Positions 38,401 through 50,168 of a stretch of 64,000 nt of DNA are shown here, one piece after another. The first letter of the stretch is position 1; every line of letters begins with the position of its first letter. The translations under genes were made by a program, and so were the position numbers. The DNA comes from Prunus persica. Taxonomy: Eukaryota > Streptophyta > Magnoliopsida > Rosales > Rosaceae. The notes under the pieces were generated by a model, which saw only the letters and a list, made by a program, of their open reading frames with translations, did not search any database and was not told the DNA's origin. The stretch lies in assembly GCF_000346465.2 (NCBI RefSeq), contig NC_034016.1, positions 7,843,001-7,907,000 on the forward strand, given 5' to 3'.

Positions 38401-41400
38401 ACATCCTAATGTTGTGGGACGAGTCATTTAGTGAGTTTTGAGTAAAATCCAATTGCCAAACTATGCAATACACCAACCACTCCATTAGAGAACGAACTTC
38501 GTACGAACACGAATAGTTCAATTTCATTAAACAATCAATATCAGATTTGGCTCAAAACTTGAGGAACATCATAATATGGTGGGCGGAGTTATATGGTGAG
38601 TTTTGAGCGAAATCCAATGGCTAAAACTACGCAATACACCAACCACTCCATTTCAGAATGAACTTTGTACGAACCTGGATTGTCCAATTTCAAGGACAAA
38701 TCAATATCGGATTGAGTCCAAAACATGGAGAATGTCATAATATTGCGGAAGGAGTCATTTCGTGGGTTTTGAGTGAAATACAATTTTCACAACTATGTGA
38801 TAAACCAACCACTCCATTTCATAACGAACATGAATAGTCCAATTTCTTGGACCAGTCGATATGGGATTCAGCCCAAAACTTGGAGAAGAACATAGTATGG
38901 TGGGAGGAGTCATACGATGACTTTTGAGTGAAACCCAATGGCTACAACTGTGCAATACAGCAACCACCCCATTTCAGAACAAACTTCGTACGAACCTGAA
39001 TTGTCCAATTTCATGGACCAATCGATGTCGGATTGAGTACCACACTTGGGGAACATCATAATATGGTTTGAGGAGTCATACGGTGAGTTTTGAGTGAAAT
39101 CCAATGGCTAAAACTATGCAATACACCAACCACTCCATTTCAGAACGAACTTCATACGAACCTAAATTGTCCAATTTCATGGACCAATCAATGTCAGTTT
39201 GAGTCCCAAGCTTGGGGAACGTCATAATGTTGTGGGACGAGTCATTTGGTGAGTTTTGAATGAAATCCAATATCTATAACTATGCACTACACCAACCACT
39301 CCATTTCATAACGAACTTCATACGAACCTGAATATATGGTCGGAGGAGTCATTTGGTCGGTTTTGACTGAAATCCAATCTCTAGAACTATACAATACACC
39401 AACCACTCAATTTTAGAACGAACATCGTACGAACCTAAATTGTCCAATTTCACGGACCAATCGATAACGGACTGAGTCCAAACTTGGGGAACATCATAAT
39501 ATTGTGGGAGGAGTCATTTGGTGGATTTTGAGTGAAATCCAATCTCTAGAACTATACAATACACCAACCACACCGTTTCAGAACGAACTTCGTACGAACC
39601 TGAACTGTCCGATTTCGTGGACCAATCGATATCGGATTGAGTCCAAACCTTGGGGAATATCATAAGATTGTGGGAGGAGTCATTTGGTGTGTTTTGAGTG
39701 AAATCCAATCTCTAGAACTATATAAAACATCGACCACTCCATTTCAGAACGAACTTCGTACGAACCTAAATTGTCCAATTTCATGGACCAATCGATATCG
39801 GATTTGAGTGAAATCCAATCTCTAGGACTATGCAATACACCAACCACACCATTTCAGAACGATCTTCGAACGGACCTGAATTCTCCGATTTCATGGAGCA
39901 ATTGATATCTGATTAAGTCCAAAACTTGGGGAACATCATAATGTTGGGAGAATAGTCATTTGGCGAGTTTTGAGCGAAATCCAATCTCTTGAACTATACA
40001 ATACACCAACTACTCCATTTCAAAACGCACTTCGTACGAACCTGAATTGGCCAATTTCATGGACCAATCGATATCGGATTGAGTCCACAACTCGGGGAAC
40101 ATCATAATATGGTGGGAGGAGTCATTTGTTGAGTTTTGGGTGAAATCCAATGGCAAAACAATGCAATACACCAACCACTCCATGTGAGAAAGAACTTCGT
40201 ACGAATCTGAATTGTCCGATTTCATGGACCATTCGACATCGGATTGAGTCCAAAACTTGGGGAACATCATAATGTTGTGGGAGGAGTCATTTGGTGTGTT
40301 TTGAGTGAAATCCAAGGCCTAAAACTGTGCAATACACCAACCACTTCATTTTAGAACGAACTTCGTACGAATGTGAATTGTCCAATTTAATGGACCAATC
40401 GATATCAGATTGAGTCCAAAACTTGGGGAACATCATAATATTGTGGCAGGAGTCATTTGGTGGGGTTTGAGTGAAATCCAATCCCTAGAACTGCACAATA
40501 CATCCTTTGTACGAACCTGAATTGTCCAATTTCATGGACCAATCTATATCGGATTGAGTCCAAAACTTGGGGAACATCATAATGTTGTGGGAGGAGTCAT
40601 TTGGTGAGTTTTGAGCGAAATCCAATGCGTAAAATTATGCAGTACACAAACCACTCCTTTTCAGAATGAACTCCGTACGAACAGGAATTGTCCAATTTCA
40701 TGGACCAATCGATATCGGATTGAGTCCAAAACTTGAGAAACGTCATAATGTTGGGGGAGGAGTCAGTTTGTCAGTTGTGAGTGAATTCCAATGGCTAAAA
40801 CAATGCAAGACACCAACCACTCCATTTCAGAACGAACTCCGTACGTACCTGAATTGTCCGATTTCATGGACCAATCGATATTGGATTGAGTCCAAAACGT
40901 GGGGAATATTATAATATTGTGGCAGTAGTCATTTGGTGGGTATTGAGTGAAATGCATTCTCTAGAACTATAAAACACACCAACCACTCCATTTGAGAACG
41001 AACTTCGTCCGAACATGAATTGTCCAATTTCATAGACATTGATCGGATGGAGTCCAAAACTTGGGGAACATCATAACGTTGTGGGAGGAGTTATTCGGTG
41101 AGTTTTGAACGAAATCCAATGGTTAAAATTGTACTATACACCAACCACTCCATTTCATAACGAACTTCGTACGAACCTGAATTGTCCAATTTCATGGACC
41201 AATCGATATCGAATTGAGCCCAAAACTTGGGGAACAACATAATATGGTGGGAGGAGTCATTTGGTGAGTTTTGAGTGAATTCGAATGGCTAAAACAATGC
41301 GATACACCAACCACTCCATTTCATAACGAACTTCGTACGAACCTTAATTGTCCAATTTCATGGACCAATCGATCATGGATTGAGTCCAAAACTTTTGGAA

Positions 41401-41486
41401 CATCATAATACTGTGGAAGGAGTCATTTGGTGGGTTTTGAGTGAATGCACCAACCACTCAATTTCAGAACGATCCTCGTCTGAACT
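32411..41486 (+). repeat. 166-bp satellite array, block 4
   Basis: About 55 monomers, same orientation. They are mostly the diverged TCCAATTTC type with TGGCTAAAAC starts mixed with TCTCTAGAAC starts. Notable shortened monomers: 36,640 (TTTTTAGCGAACCATTCC), 39,331 (GAACCTGAATATATGG), 39,801 (ATCGGATTTGAGTG), 40,500 and 41,440. A pair of related segments lies at about 37,270-37,560 and 39,520-39,800. No gene is visible in these 9 kb. Confidence 0.95.
37270..39810 (+). repeat. Separated duplicate segments, 2254-bp offset
   Basis: The sequence around 37,330-37,490 recurs near 39,590-39,740 with CCGATTTCGTGGACC, CAAACCTTGGGGAATATC, GGTGTGTTTTGAG and ACTATATAAAACA in order. The 2254 offset is not a multiple of 166, because shortened monomers lie between the copies. 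Confidence 0.6.
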
Positions 41487-41489
41487 CCC

Positions 41490-42240
41490 ATTAACGCTCT
41501 TTTTTTAAAACTTCATCATTAGGGACATATAACTTGTTACCTACCATTAACACTCCATCATTTCTTACTGAACAATATGTTCTGTCGCCATTCTCAACCT
41601 CCACTCGCAACGTGTAAATCGAAGGATCCTGGGATTGAGCTGCGAGTATTCGTTCTACTAGCACTGGTCTCACATGGAGAGTAGCTACCAGTGCTCCCTG
41701 ATTATCCATACCTAGCCCAACTCTGAGCTTCCTCATTTCTACTATCAATGACAAATTCCTCCCTTGGAGATAAGCTACAGATCCCGAAGATTTCCTGCTG
41801 AGTGTATCCGCTACAACATTAGCTCTTCCTGGGTGATGCTCGATGGTACAGTCATAATCTTTTATCAACTCTAACCATCTTCTTTGCCTCAAATTCAATT
41901 CCTTTTGGGTGAATAAATACTTTAAACTTTTGTGATCTGTAAATATCTGGCATGTTTCCCCGTAAAGATAATGCCGCCAAATCTTTAAGGCAAAAACTAC
42001 TGCAGCAAGTTCCAAATCATGAACAGGATAATTCAACTCATGCTTCTTAAGTTGTCTACAAGCATAAGCGATCACCCTACCATGCTGCATTAGCACACAT
42101 CCAAGTCCTTGTTGAGATGCATCACTGTAGATAACGAAGTTCCCACTATCATCCGGAAGTGCTAAAACCGGAGCAGTGGTCAGCCTGGTCCTGAGTTCAT
42201 TGAAGCTCTCCTCACACTTATCCGACCACTTAAACCTAAC
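41490..42240 (-). pseudogene. RNase H part of the same pol fragment
   Basis: Continues in the same frame as the downstream part of the reverse transcriptase after its stop codon: [13 protein letters not shown] leads into [15 protein letters not shown], with the first catalytic aspartate at 42121-42123. [19 protein letters not shown] carries the conserved glutamate and [10 protein letters not shown] another aspartate (codon 41935-41937). [19 protein letters not shown] and [10 protein letters not shown] close the domain. The next section ([19 protein letters not shown]) is the linker that normally leads to the integrase zinc finger, but the reading frame ends at a stop about ten codons later where satellite begins. 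The key residues look intact. With no start context of its own and a truncated end, it cannot work as a gene. Confidence 0.88.
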
Positions 42241-43113
42241 TCATTTCCTTGTCAAACAAGTGAGAGGCGCCGCTATAGTGGAGAACCCTTCCACAAAGCG
42301 ACGGTAATACCCGGCTAACCCAAGAAAACTCCGTATCTCAGTAACACTGGTTGGTCGTGGCCAATTTACTACTACTTCAATCTTTTGGGGATCAACATAA
42401 ATGCCCTCTGCAGAGATCACGTGCCCCAAGAAACTAACTCTGTCTAACCAAAACTGACACTTGCTGAATGTGGCATAAAGTTGCCTCCTCCTCATAGTCT
42501 TCAGCATAATTTCTAAATGTTCCATATGTGCCTTCTGACTCTTAGAATACACCAGAATGTCATCTATGAACACAATCACGAAGCCATCTAAGTAACGTCG
42601 AAACACCCTGTTCATGAGGTCCATAAATGCAGCTGGCGCATTAGTTAATCCAAATGGCATCACCAGGAACACATAGTGCCCATACCTCATTCGAAAACTA
42701 TCTTAGGCACATCCTCTTCTCTTACCCGTAACTGATGATATCCAGACCTCAAATCAATCTTAGAAAATACCTTGGCACCCTTCAGCTGATCGAACAAATC
42801 ATCAATGCGAGGCAATGGATATCTATTTCGCACCGTGACCTTGTTCAGCTGCCTGTAGTCAATGCATAACCTCATGGTGCCATCCTTCTTCTTAACAAAT
42901 AACACTGAAGCGCCCCAAGGAGAAAAACTAGGTCGGATGAAACCCTTATCGACCAGCTCCTGCAACTGAGTCTTTAACTCCCTCAACTCTGCTGGCGCCA
43001 TTCTGTACGGTGCCTGAGAAATAGGATTCGTTCCTGGAGTGAGCTCACTAATGAACTCGATCTCCCGATGAGGAGGTAATCCAGGAAGACCCTCGGGGAA
43101 TACGTCCGGAAAT
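42241..43113 (-). pseudogene. Broken reverse transcriptase part of pol
   Basis: Would copy element RNA into DNA. Visible in order: the linker [11 protein letters not shown] with PPHREIEF, then YRMAPAEL, the fingers/palm stretch [32 protein letters not shown] (first catalytic aspartate), [17 protein letters not shown], the catalytic motif FIDD at 42559-42570, FLGHVIS and [11 protein letters not shown]. Just after DVPKIVFE a one-base loss near 42,690-42,697 shifts the frame before RYGHYVF. After LTCLTRK an in-frame TGA at 42241-42243 interrupts the path to RNase H. One frameshift and one stop make it non-functional. The residues themselves are otherwise well kept, so the insertion is not extremely old compared with the satellite around it. 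Confidence 0.9.
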
Positions 43114-43850
43114 CCCTAGAACTATATAATACACCAACCACTCAATTTCAAAACGAACTTCGTACGAACCTAAATTGTCCGATTTCACAGACCAATAGAT
43201 ATCGGATTGAGTCCAAAACTTGGGGAACATCATAATGTTGTGGGAGGAGTCATTTGGTGCGTTTTGAGTGAAATCTAATTGCCAAAACTATGCAATACAC
43301 CAACCACTCCATTTCAGAACGAACCTCGTACGAACTTGAATTGTCCGATTTCATGGACCAATCGATATTGGATAGAGTCCAAAACTTGGGGAACATTATA
43401 ATATTGTGGGAGGAGTTATTTGGTGGGTTTTGAGTGAAATCCAATCTCTAGAACTATGCAATACACCAACCACTCCATTTCAGAACGAACTTCGTCCGAA
43501 ACTGAATTGTCCGATTTCATGGACCAATCGATGTCGGATTTAGTCAAAAACTTGGAGAACATCATAATATTGTGGGAGGAGTCATTTGGTGATTTTTGAG
43601 TGAAATCCAATCTCTGGAACTATACAATACACAAACCACTAAATTTCAGAACGAACTTCGTTCGAACCTGAATTTTCCGATTTCATGGACCAATTGATAG
43701 ATATCGGATTGAGTTCAAAACTTGGGGAACATCATAATATTGTGGGAGGAGTCATTTGGTGGGTTTCGAGTGAAATCCAATCTCTATAACTATACAATAA
43801 ACCAACCACTCCATTTCAGAACGAACTTCTTACGAACCTGAATTGTCCAA
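43114..43850 (+). repeat. 166-bp satellite array, block 5
   Basis: About four and a half monomers between the pol fragment and solo LTR D. They are of the TCCGATTTC type with CTAGAACTATATAATAC and TTGCCAAAACTATGC starts. One monomer has a 4-base duplication (TTGATAGATATCGG near 43,692). No gene. Confidence 0.93.
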
Positions 43851-45211
43851 TGATAACTCATATATTTATACATGTATACCATCCATTTCTAGTCTATTTG
43901 TGATGTTTTTGAGTTAAACTTGTTACGTTTTACCCTATTTTGTGTTAGTATGCAGTTGTATCTACTTTAAGATCAAATTGAAGGCAAAAGAAATGAAAAC
44001 ATGCCATTTTTGGAGCTGACCCTTATTCAAACATGGAAACAAGTTTCGTGACCTGTTTTGAAGTCTAAATAAAGAATCCAAGGCGAACCTGACTTGGTTG
44101 AAGACTAAGAGTAGAATGGGAAAGCAATGGGGATTTCCAGCCTGATTTGGAGGTGCCAAATAAGCAAAAAAGTGCAAAATAAAGGCTGATTTGTTAGGAT
44201 CTATGTGGAATATCTTGCAGCCTCTTTTACCCCATAAAAACTTGCCTTTTAGCCACTTTTGAAACCCCTATTTAATTTGGACGAATTTCACAATCCTAGA
44301 TCTAACTTCTTGGTTATTCTCTCCTTTCATGTACACTAAAACCCTAGCCGTCCATATATTTCCACCATCAGGACTCAGTGCAAGAGGTGGTTCTTGGAGA
44401 AGTTCAACATCAGAATTGGTTCAAGGGTTTCCTCTCAGGAATTTATTTTCACTCATGTTGTTTATTTTTGTTTTAATCTCGGTGAACATGATGTGTAACT
44501 AAATTCATAGCTAGGGATTTCGATGTAGCCTTGCAACATTGATCCACGTTTCTAAGTTACAGTATTCAATTCATCAATCTGCTTTTTGTTTCATTCACTG
44601 AATCTATTGTTCAATATGTTTGTCAATTTTAATGTTTGATCACCATTAGGGTTGCCTACAGATTATCTGGACAAGGTTATAGTAAACATCATGCTTAATC
44701 TTGGTAGACTTGTGAATGAATGAAGAGAATGCTATGCAAACATCCTTCTGTGTGTTTTCTTTGGTTTTTTAACGTTTTCTTGCGTGCTAATGACTCTTAA
44801 CTTGGAACCAAAGTTGAACATCCCAATTAGGTTGCAGATTAGGAGAATTTGATCAAAACCACACATCATATGGCTGATCATATATATGTAAAACGAACTC
44901 TGGAAACAAGTTGGTAGTTGAATACGGTTTAATTTTATAAATACGGAATTAGTTTTGCAATGGTGAATTCAAAATCCCTGGTCTCATCCCTATTCTTTCT
45001 ACATCAATATATCATTCATTCCTACATTCTTCTTGCATTTAAGTTATTTTTCATTTACAACACAAAAACTACTCTCAAATTGTCACTATCATTTTTAGTC
45101 AGGGTTCTTTCAAAACTAGTAATTTATAGAGGTCCAATCGGTCCCAGTGGTTCGACACCCTTACTTGTACCACTATACTAACCATTATTGGCACTTGGAA
45201 GGAACACAACA
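43851..45211 (+). mobile_element. Solo LTR D, Ty3/gypsy-like, 1361 bp
   Basis: An AT-rich insertion with TG...CA ends (TGATAACTCATATATTT ... GGAACACAACA) and a target duplication TCCAA (43846-43850) / TCCGA (45212-45216) with one mismatch. The satellite reading ATTGTCC(G/A)ATT is restored on removal. It shares its start pattern (TGATAA, TCATA, ATACAT) and 3' arrangement (GTGGTTCGACACCC, CTATACTAAC, GGCACTTGG) with LTR A on the other strand, so both probably belong to the same broad lineage but to different families. There is no internal region and no credible coding sequence. CATAAAAAC near 44,235 could be a weak TATA-like box. It is classed as a solo LTR because only one LTR-sized unit lies between the duplications. 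Confidence 0.82.
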
Positions 45212-47460
45212 TCCGATTCCATGGACCAATCGATGTCGGATTGAGTCCAAAACTTGGGGAACACCATAATATCGTGGGAGCAGTCATTTGGTGGGTTTTG
45301 AGTGAAATCAAATCTCTAAAACTATACAATACACCAACGACTCCATTTCAGAATGCACTTCGTACGAACCTGAATTGTCTGATTTTATGGACCAATCGAT
45401 ATCGGATTGAATCCAAAACTTGGGGAACATCATAATATTGTGGGAGGAGTCATTCGGTGGGTTTTGAGTGAAATTGAATCTCTAGAACTATACAATACAC
45501 CAACGACTCCATTTCAGAACGCACTTCATACCAACCTGAATTGTTCGATTTTATGGACCAATCGATATCGGATTGAATCCAAAACTTGGGGAACAACATA
45601 ATATGGTTGGAGGAGTCATATGGTGGGTTTTGAGAGAAATTCAATTGCTAAAACTATGCAATACACCAACCACTCCATTTCAGAACGAACTTCGTACGAA
45701 CCTGAATTGTCCGTTATAATGGACCAATCGATATGGGATTGAGTCCAAAACTTGGGGAACATCATAATTTTGTGGGAGGAGTCATTTGGTGAACTTTGAG
45801 TGAAATCCAATGGTCAAAACTAAGCAATGCACCAACCACTCCATTTCAGAACGAACCTTGTACGAACCTGAATTGTCCGATTTCATGGATCAATCGATAT
45901 CGGATAGAGCCCAAAACCTGGGGAACATCATAACATTGTTGGAGGAGTCATTTGGTGGGTTTTGAGGGAAATCCAATCTCTAGAACTATATAATACACCA
46001 ACCACTCCATTTCAGAACGAACTTCGTACGAACCTGAATTGTCGAATTACATGGACCAATCGATATTGGATTGTGTCCAAAACTTGGGGAACATTGTAAT
46101 ATTGTGGGAGGAGCCATTCGGTGGGGTTTGAGTGAAATCCAATCTCTAGAACTATATATTACACCAACCACTCCAATCGAGAATGAACTTTGTACAAACA
46201 TGAATAGTCCAATTTCTTGGACCAATCAATATTTGATTCAGCCCAAAACATGGGAACATAAAAATATGATGGGAGGAGTCATATGGTGAGTTTTTAGAGA
46301 AATCCAATTCCTAAAACTATGCAATACACCAACCACTCCATTTCAGAACGAACTTCGTACGAACCTGAATTGTTCGATTTTATGGACCAATCGATATCGG
46401 ATTGAGTCCAAAACTTGAGGAACATCCTAACATTGTGGGAGTAGTCAATTGGGGTGTGAAATCCAATTATTAGAACAATGAAATAAACCAACCACTCCAT
46501 TTCACAATGAACTTCGTTCGACCCCGAATTATCCAATTTCATGGACCAATTGATATCGGATTGAGTCCAAAACTCAGGCAACATCATAATATTGTGGGAG
46601 GAGTCATTTGGTATTTTTTGAGTGAAATCCAGTCTCTAGAACTATACAATACATCAACCACTAATTTTCAGAACGAACTTCGTACGAACCTGAGTTGTCC
46701 GATTTCATGGACCAATCGATATCAGATTGAGTCTAAAACTTGGGGAACATCATAATATTGTGGGAGGAGTCATTTGGTGGGGTTTGAATGAAATCCAATC
46801 TCTAGAACTATACAATACACCAACCACTCCAATAGAGAACGAACTTCGTACGAACATGAATAGTCCAATTTCTTGTACCAATCAATATCTGACTGAGCCC
46901 AAAACTTGGGGAAAATCATAATGTTGTGGGAGGAGTCATTTGGAGGGTTTGGAGTGAAATCCAATCACTCGAACTATGCAATACACCAACCACTCCATTT
47001 CACAACGACCTTCGTTCAAGCCTGAATTATCCAATTTCATGGACCAATCGATATCGGATTGATTCCAGAACTTGGGGAACATCATAATATGGTGGGAGGA
47101 GTAAATTGGTGGGTTTTGATTGAAATCCAATCACTTGAACTATGCAATACACCAATCACTCCATTTCAGAATGAACTTCGTTCGAACCTGAATTATCCAA
47201 TTTCATGGACCAATCGATATCGGACTGATTCGAAAACTTAGGGAACAACATAATATGGTGGGAGGAGTCAATTGGTGGGTTTTGAGTGAAATCCAATATC
47301 TTGAACTATAGAGTACACCTACCACTCCACTTCACAACTAACTTCGTACGCCTAAATTGTCTGATTTCATGGACCAATCGATATTTGATTGAGTCCAAAA
47401 CATGGTGAAAATCATAATATTGTGGGAGGAGTCATTTGGTGGGTTTTGAATGAAATCCAA
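45212..47460 (+). repeat. 166-bp satellite array, block 6
   Basis: About 13.5 monomers. Two adjacent near-identical monomers (about 45,245-45,575) share ACACCAACGACTCC, GATTTTATGGACC and GATTGAATCC. Divergent GAATAGTCC-class monomers occur near 46,203 and 46,855. From 46,440 the array carries the variant CAATTGGGGTGTGAAATCC with TTATTAGAACAATG, which recurs right of LTR C near 58,050. No gene. Confidence 0.94.
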
Positions 47461-48261
47461 TGACAGGACCCGACCCAATTTTCGCTTTGAAATTCGAGCC
47501 AAGTCCTGTGTGTGTCCGACACCTGGCGAATGTCGGGTACAAAAGACCCTTTTACCCTTCTCGTAACAAATTCTCCTTAAAATTTTCCTTCGACTTCTGC
47601 CGAAAATTCGGCAGAGTCTCCCCTGTATTTTGACCAATCCCAAAATTTTTCACCTGTTAAACAATCAATAAATTCACACCAACTGCCAGAATATCTCAAG
47701 TAATAGATCTCAACTCCACTTTTCCACTAATACTAGATATCATAGCATTTTCTAAATTTTTCAAGGTTTCAAGGACTTTCTACGAAACTCTACCTTACGT
47801 GGTGACGCGAAAACTTTGAATGGCCCGGTGGTTGATCCCGTGCACTTCTACAGCCTGGGGGCGAAAAACAGGTTGAAAAATGTGAGTGGACAAAAATAAG
47901 GTTCTTAGAAACAACTTTATAACCATAATAACCCCCATTGTAAAAATAGTTAAATAAAACTGAATACGTACTCTTCAGTTAACGCATACTAAACTCAAGA
48001 CATTCTATATAAATCATATTCAAGCTCGAAAAGTTTTGCACAAAAGCACTGAAATCAAAGCTTGCATAAAACACTGAAATCAAACTTGTATAAAAGCTCT
48101 GTATTCAAACCTTGCATAACTGAACAAATATATAAAGGTATCAATGCTTGAAAAATCAGAGCAGCTGATATAAAATAATTGAAAATCATAATTAAATAAA
48201 GAAAACTCAAAATCCTTTGAAAATACCACCTATTTGTACCCCTGTCATGTCCGTCAATTCC

Positions 48262-48502
48262 TCTGGCAGGTCTCGGGCGCCACGCAGTCTATCCGAGCCG
48301 CAAACTGATGAAATCAGGGGACTATGATCAGCCTGATCCGCCGGCAGATTCCTCGATGACACCAAGTCAGCTCAAGTCGCTCTGGCAGGATGCAGGGGAC
48401 CGTAGTCAGCCTGATCCGCAATCCTGGCAGGTCTCGGGGACACAGAGTCAGCCGAGCCGCAATCCTGGCAGGTCTCGGGACACCAAGTCTGCCGAGCCGC
48501 AA
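48262..48502 (-). repeat. ~41-bp tandem subrepeat in LTR C
   Basis: About six degenerate units, starting near 48263, 48305, 48343, 48381, 48422 and 48463. They contain CTGGCAGGTCTCGGG and CAGCCGAGCCGCAATCC in varying form. The last two units are close copies 41 bases apart. LTR B has only a weak equivalent around 21.87-22.02 kb, so expansion in this copy explains part of the length difference. Confidence 0.75.
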
Positions 48503-50159
48503 ATCCTGGCACTCACGATCCGAGCGTCCCCGAAACTTGTGAGGCAAAGTCAAGTGCACTGACATAAACTGAAATCGGACTAGATGTCCGTAGACATCGG
48601 TCCAACTGTGGGTAATCACCAAAGAAAATGGGTACGAGGTGGTTTTAAAATAAATTCCTTTAGAAAAAAATATCTGAGTAATAACTGTAAAGCTCAAGTT
48701 GTGCTGCGATCTCAACTGATTCTAACCTCAAATTCTGTTTCTATAACTAATAAGTAAGCAGCACAGACTTATAGAACAGTTACTGTACTAATCATGTTCG
48801 GAACCACAATAAAGCTTACTCAAGACCAAATAGAGAAATTTATTCAAATAAACTTATTTATAAAAACTTATTTATATAAAATCAATATAAAATCATTTAT
48901 GAAATCTTATTTATAGAATCCTCTATATAACTCATTTATATAAAATACTTCATGAAAGAAAGTCCACTCACAGATGGTCCGAGCTAATTGGACCTCTTGA
49001 AGGTCTCTTCTGCGATCCTGTCGGGCTCCTGGTGCCTGATTACCCATAAAGATTAAATTAATAAACTGCTGAATAAAAAGAATTTCAACTAAACACCCTG
49101 CCCCCCGGCTCCTAGAAATACGTATACTCGTTTCAAGTTACTCATATGCCCACCTTAGCTTTTTAGATAGTTAGAATGGTTGTAAGAGACCCGAAGCCCC
49201 ACTAAGCGATAAGCTGCCCAATCGGCCGACACGAGACCCCGCGGGTCCACGGCCTCCGATGGCCAATCTAGGCTTTTCTAAAGGTTCCTCATAGAGAAGG
49301 AACCATGTTCCGCAAATTTGGTCCGAAACGGACGGTCGGATTAGCCAAAATCGCATTATCGCTTAAAATCCAAACCCTAGCCCCAGGGTTCGCAATTTCG
49401 GAGTATCCGAGGCTCCGATTCGCAATCCGTCGAATCCTACACGATCCTGAAATCGTGTAGACCGACATATCCGAAATTCAGCGCGATCCGACGATTTGAC
49501 GATACTGCACCCGCGGATCGCGCGATATGGAAAATCCGTTCGGGGCTCAAACGGACTCCGAATCGAGATCCGCAAAATCCTACGCGCTCGTGACGAGACG
49601 AGGGTCACAAAACTGCACAGAATTACTTCACCACCCTTGCCCACGCGCCCCAGCACGCGTGGGCAGATTTGGGTGTCTTAAGCGATTTCGGGTGGCCGAA
49701 AAATCTCCGAATCAAGCCTCCAAACTCCTACCCTAGGTAAAACACCCCATTTGGAGTCACTTTTGTTCTTGGACATACCCCAAAAAGTGACTAGAAACAG
49801 TAGTTTTTGGCGGCCGAAGTTTCGGCCAGAATTCAAGTCGAAAATTGATCGCTTTAGAGCTAAAATCGATCGAAACCCATACATCTATCAGCTAGAACGT
49901 GAAACATAAATGAGAAACCATACCTTACTCGATCGATGTGGTGGAGAATTGAAGGAGAAAATCGAGCTGCAAGTTCGGGTGGAATCGGACGAACATCCGT
50001 CGGAAAACATGGTTTTCCGATCATCTCCGGGCGGTCCAAGGGTGGAGGTAGGTCGGAAACGGTAGGGGACTCGATGGCGGTTCCAACGCCACCGGTCCCG
50101 TGGCAAGGGGTGCTCGGAGGCGGCGGTCGTTTTCTGCGCGAGAAGAGAGAGCTGCTGGG

Positions 50160-50168
50160 TTTTTTATA
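50160..50168 (-). promoter_or_regulatory. Putative LTR C promoter TATA box
   Basis: TATAAAAAA on the minus strand about 280 bases into the LTR, followed by CCCAGCAGCTCTCTCTTC. It sits at the same place as TATAAAAA in LTR B. It would drive transcription leftward in the window if active. Confidence 0.55.

Larger units (their letters stand above)
41487..43113 (-). mobile_element. Ty3/gypsy (Tekay/Del-like) pol fragment without LTRs
   Basis: A 1.6-kb block of retrotransposon pol on the minus strand with satellite directly on both sides. In element order it begins at the protease-RT linker ([19 protein letters not shown]), continues through reverse transcriptase and RNase H, and stops just after the RNase H/integrase linker ([11 protein letters not shown]). 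Protease, gag, most of integrase and both LTRs are absent. The motif set ([43 protein letters not shown]) reads as a plant chromovirus of the Tekay/Del group, by recall. No 5-bp duplication is visible. The right edge overlaps the satellite in AAATCC and CCCTAGAAC-like sequence, so junctions are known only to within several bases. A remnant of a larger insertion, or a fragment joined by end-joining, is more likely than a normal insertion. Confidence 0.9.

Noticed and set aside
41487..43113. An intact, expressed reverse transcriptase gene
   Set aside because: There is a one-base frameshift near 42,690 and an in-frame TGA at 42,241. Gag, protease, most of integrase and the LTRs are missing.
48308..48715. 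84- and 133-codon open frames at 48.3-48.7 kb
   Set aside because: They are products of the 41-bp GC-rich subrepeat in LTR C, read on opposite strands.
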